Part shown: positions 62,723 to 64,000 of the stretch, in pieces
How the letters are laid out: every line of letters begins with the position of its first letter
Position numbering within the stretch: position 1 is the first letter of the stretch
Assembly (NCBI RefSeq): GCF_000612845.1
Contig: NZ_CCAT010000065.1
Span: 124,001 to 188,000 of the forward strand
Source of the DNA: Clostridium ihumii AP5
GTDB taxonomy: Bacteria; Bacillota; Clostridia; Clostridiales; Clostridiaceae
DNA length: 64,000 bases
Direction: 5' to 3'
Program-made: the position numbers and the translations under genes
The notes under the pieces: generated by a model
What the model was told of the DNA's origin: nothing
Databases searched by the model: none
Seen by the model: only the letters and a program-made list of their open reading frames with translations

Positions 62723-63118
62723 CTATGCTTTTTCATCTACGATAACTCCTGCAATTTCACACAATGATGCTATCATATCTAATATTTTTTTAGGCGGTAT
62801 TTCCTTTATAGTTTCCTTAGTTTCTTTGTCTATTATTTTCACTATAAAAGTATTTTTAAAAACTTTATGTCGCTCATATTCTATATATGATTTGTCATTA
62901 TTAAAAACTTTATTAAGTTCATCTACCGCCTTTTTTATATCCTCTTCTCTATACTCATCCTTTGAACTCTCAAAACCCTCATTTTTACTTTCACTTGTTT
63001 TCCCAATAACTTTACCAGAAAATTCCTCAATATTTTCTGTAGAAACATTTTTTATAGAAGGGCTATAGCCTAAATCTACTTCCTTGTTGATTTTAGGTTG
63101 TATTGCTTTAACTTCCAT
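62723..63118 (-). CDS. flaG: FlaG-family protein
   Basis: 131 residues. Variable N-terminus and a C-terminal FlaG domain (about 65-130) with YERHKVFKNTFIVKIIDKET and IKEIPPKKILDMIASL. Affects filament length in some bacteria. Lies between csrA and fliS. Confidence 0.9.
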   Translation of the reverse strand: MEVKAIQPKINKEVDLGYSPSIKNVSTENIEEFSGKVIGKTSESKNEGFESSKDEYREEDIKKAVDELNKVFNNDKSYIEYERHKVFKNTFIVKIIDKETKETIKEIPPKKILDMIASLCEIAGVIVDEKA

Positions 63119-63135
63119 AAACTTTCACCTCACTA

Positions 63136-63351
63136 TTATTTTTTTAATTTAGGTAAAATGAAAGTATTGCTTGAAACTGCATTTTTATTTTCTATAGTTA
63201 CCTCTTCCTTCAATTCCCTTCTTAGGATTGTAACATCTTTCGGTGCATTTATAGATAACTTTACTGAGCCATTGTCTAACTTTACTACAGTAACTTCAAT
63301 ATCTTCCCCTATAAGTATAGATTCACCTTTTTTTCTGCTTACAACTAACAT
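63136..63351 (-). CDS. csrA: CsrA translational regulator
   Basis: 71 residues. [20 protein letters not shown] and [14 protein letters not shown] match CsrA. RNA-binding dimer; in FliW-containing bacteria it represses flagellin translation and is antagonised by FliW. Directly follows fliW (two bases apart). Confidence 0.96.
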   Translation of the reverse strand: MLVVSRKKGESILIGEDIEVTVVKLDNGSVKLSINAPKDVTILRRELKEEVTIENKNAVSSNTFILPKLKK

Positions 63352-63353
63352 AA

Positions 63354-63782
63354 TTAATTCTCCTTAAATATTTGTTCTTTTACTAGGTAATCCTTATTAT
63401 CTACTATTATTTGTTTTCCTATGTTTTTACATACATTAATAATTATAGGAGCTTTTAAATTAGTTGTTATTTTCTTTAAATCTGAATTTAACGTCACCGT
63501 TGTATAAACCATAACATCACTTTCATTTTCAATTTGCAAGCTTTTTAGAATGTTCTCATTTAATTCAAATTCATAATCATTTCTTATTAAAAATGGAGAC
63601 ATAAGTACTAAACCAACACCTTCATCTTCTATAGAATGAATAATTTTAAAATCTTCATTATCTTTTAAAGAAAATATTATATATCTTTTTAAATTTTCAA
63701 ATCCTAAAATTCCACTTTCAAAACTTATAACATCATCTTCATTATAATCTATAACTCCATGATATTTTGTATTAAGCTTCAT
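63354..63782 (-). CDS. fliW: FliW flagellar assembly factor, CsrA antagonist
   Basis: 142 residues. [20 protein letters not shown] (about 19-38) and [20 protein letters not shown] (about 107-126) are FliW blocks. Binds free flagellin or CsrA, so flagellin secretion feeds back on flagellin translation. Confidence 0.95.
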   Translation of the reverse strand: MKLNTKYHGVIDYNEDDVISFESGILGFENLKRYIIFSLKDNEDFKIIHSIEDEGVGLVLMSPFLIRNDYEFELNENILKSLQIENESDVMVYTTVTLNSDLKKITTNLKAPIIINVCKNIGKQIIVDNKDYLVKEQIFKEN

Positions 63783-63805
63783 AACTTATTCTCCTTAATC
63801 TATCT

Positions 63806-64000
63806 TTATCTTACATAGTCTAAAAGACTATTTTGTAATATTCTAGCTGAAGATTGAAGTGATGCCATATAAATAGTTTGTACTGTAGCCATCTCCATAC
63901 TTTTTTCTACCCAATCTATATCTTCATTGTGTGATAATATTTCCTTTAAATTTGTATTTTGAGATTTATTTATAGTTTCAGCACCTTCCATTCTATTTTG
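63806..64000 (-). CDS. flgL: Flagellar hook-filament junction protein FlgL, C-terminal end
   Basis: About 65 codons visible, the frame is open to the right edge (QNRMEGAETINKSQNTNL...). The ending EKSMEMATVQTIYMASLQSS followed by ARILQNSLLDYVR is typical of FlgL (HAP3) C-termini. The apparent start at 63991 is internal. Position upstream of fliW agrees with flgL-fliW-csrA order. Confidence 0.88.
   Translation of the reverse strand, partial: QNRMEGAETINKSQNTNLKEILSHNEDIDWVEKSMEMATVQTIYMASLQSSARILQNSLLDYVR

Noticed and set aside
62637-63068. Plus-strand 143-codon ORF opposite fliS and flaG
   Set aside because: Shadow of two recognised genes.

Overview
The window is a strongly AT-rich chromosomal segment from a motile, spore-forming Firmicute, almost certainly a Clostridium (sensu stricto). 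Grounds: the AT-rich codon use; a FliR-FlhB fusion of the kind known in clostridia; a YteA-type DksA-like protein; SpoVD/SpoVE-type cell-wall genes; a CBS/DRTGG manganese pyrophosphatase; and the CsrA-FliW-FlaG-FliS-FliD flagellar block. No rRNA, tRNA, prophage, insertion sequence or CRISPR array is visible. Species cannot be fixed from sequence reading alone.

Layout. Positions 1-4300 hold the 3' end of rqcH (ribosome rescue), then a minus-strand lspA-rluD-pyrR-rlmL-like operon. A DksA-like gene (4306-4917) is followed by a shikimate operon, aroB-mtnN-aroF-aroA (8908 to 5002). Next come the divisome accessory genes yggS-sepF-yggT-ylmH-divIVA (11912 to 9088), preceded by ftsQ-DUF881-sbp-DUF881 (14625 to 12026). 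The dcw core, rsmH-ftsL-spoVD-murE-murF-mraY-ftsW, runs from 24212 to 15062. It lacks murD, murG, ftsA and ftsZ, which must lie elsewhere.

The middle (24213-34711) is a patchwork with long AT-rich gaps: ychF, a Lon-type protease whose ATPase motifs look destroyed (overlapped by a 57-codon basic ORF), an unrecognised lysine-rich 142-residue protein, a PMCA-type calcium ATPase and a nucleotide-regulated pyrophosphatase. Two related non-coding direct repeats bracket the lysine-rich gene and the calcium pump.

From 34761 to the right edge every gene is on the minus strand and flagellar. In transcription order: flgL (cut), fliW, csrA, flaG, fliS, fliD, a fliT-like gene, flagellin, flgB, flgC, fliE-F-G-H-I-J-K, flgD, a TIGR02530-type gene, flgE, flbD, motA, motB, fliL, fliO-P-Q, fliR-flhB, flhA, flhF, flhG, a PilZ protein, sigD, a DUF6115-like protein, a small membrane protein, flgF and flgG. 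Together they encode the export gate, basal body, hook, cap, stator, number and placement control, sigma-28 and the FliW-CsrA post-transcriptional switch. fliM and fliN/fliY are missing from this run.

Most notable observations: (1) fliL has no usable start in its own frame; a well-placed ATG-led frame leads into it across an A_AAA_AAG heptamer positioned exactly for a -1 shift. (2) Four and a half copies of a 22-bp repeat sit just upstream of the likely flagellin promoter, whose -35 box is covered by an inverted repeat. (3) The Lon-like protein keeps the Ser-Lys protease dyad but not its P-loop. (4) A small membrane ORF between the DUF6115-like gene and flgF has only ATT/ATA start options. 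(5) A 310-bp MITE-like element lies between fliS and fliD. I saw no convincing wholly new multi-gene system; these are anomalies inside known systems.
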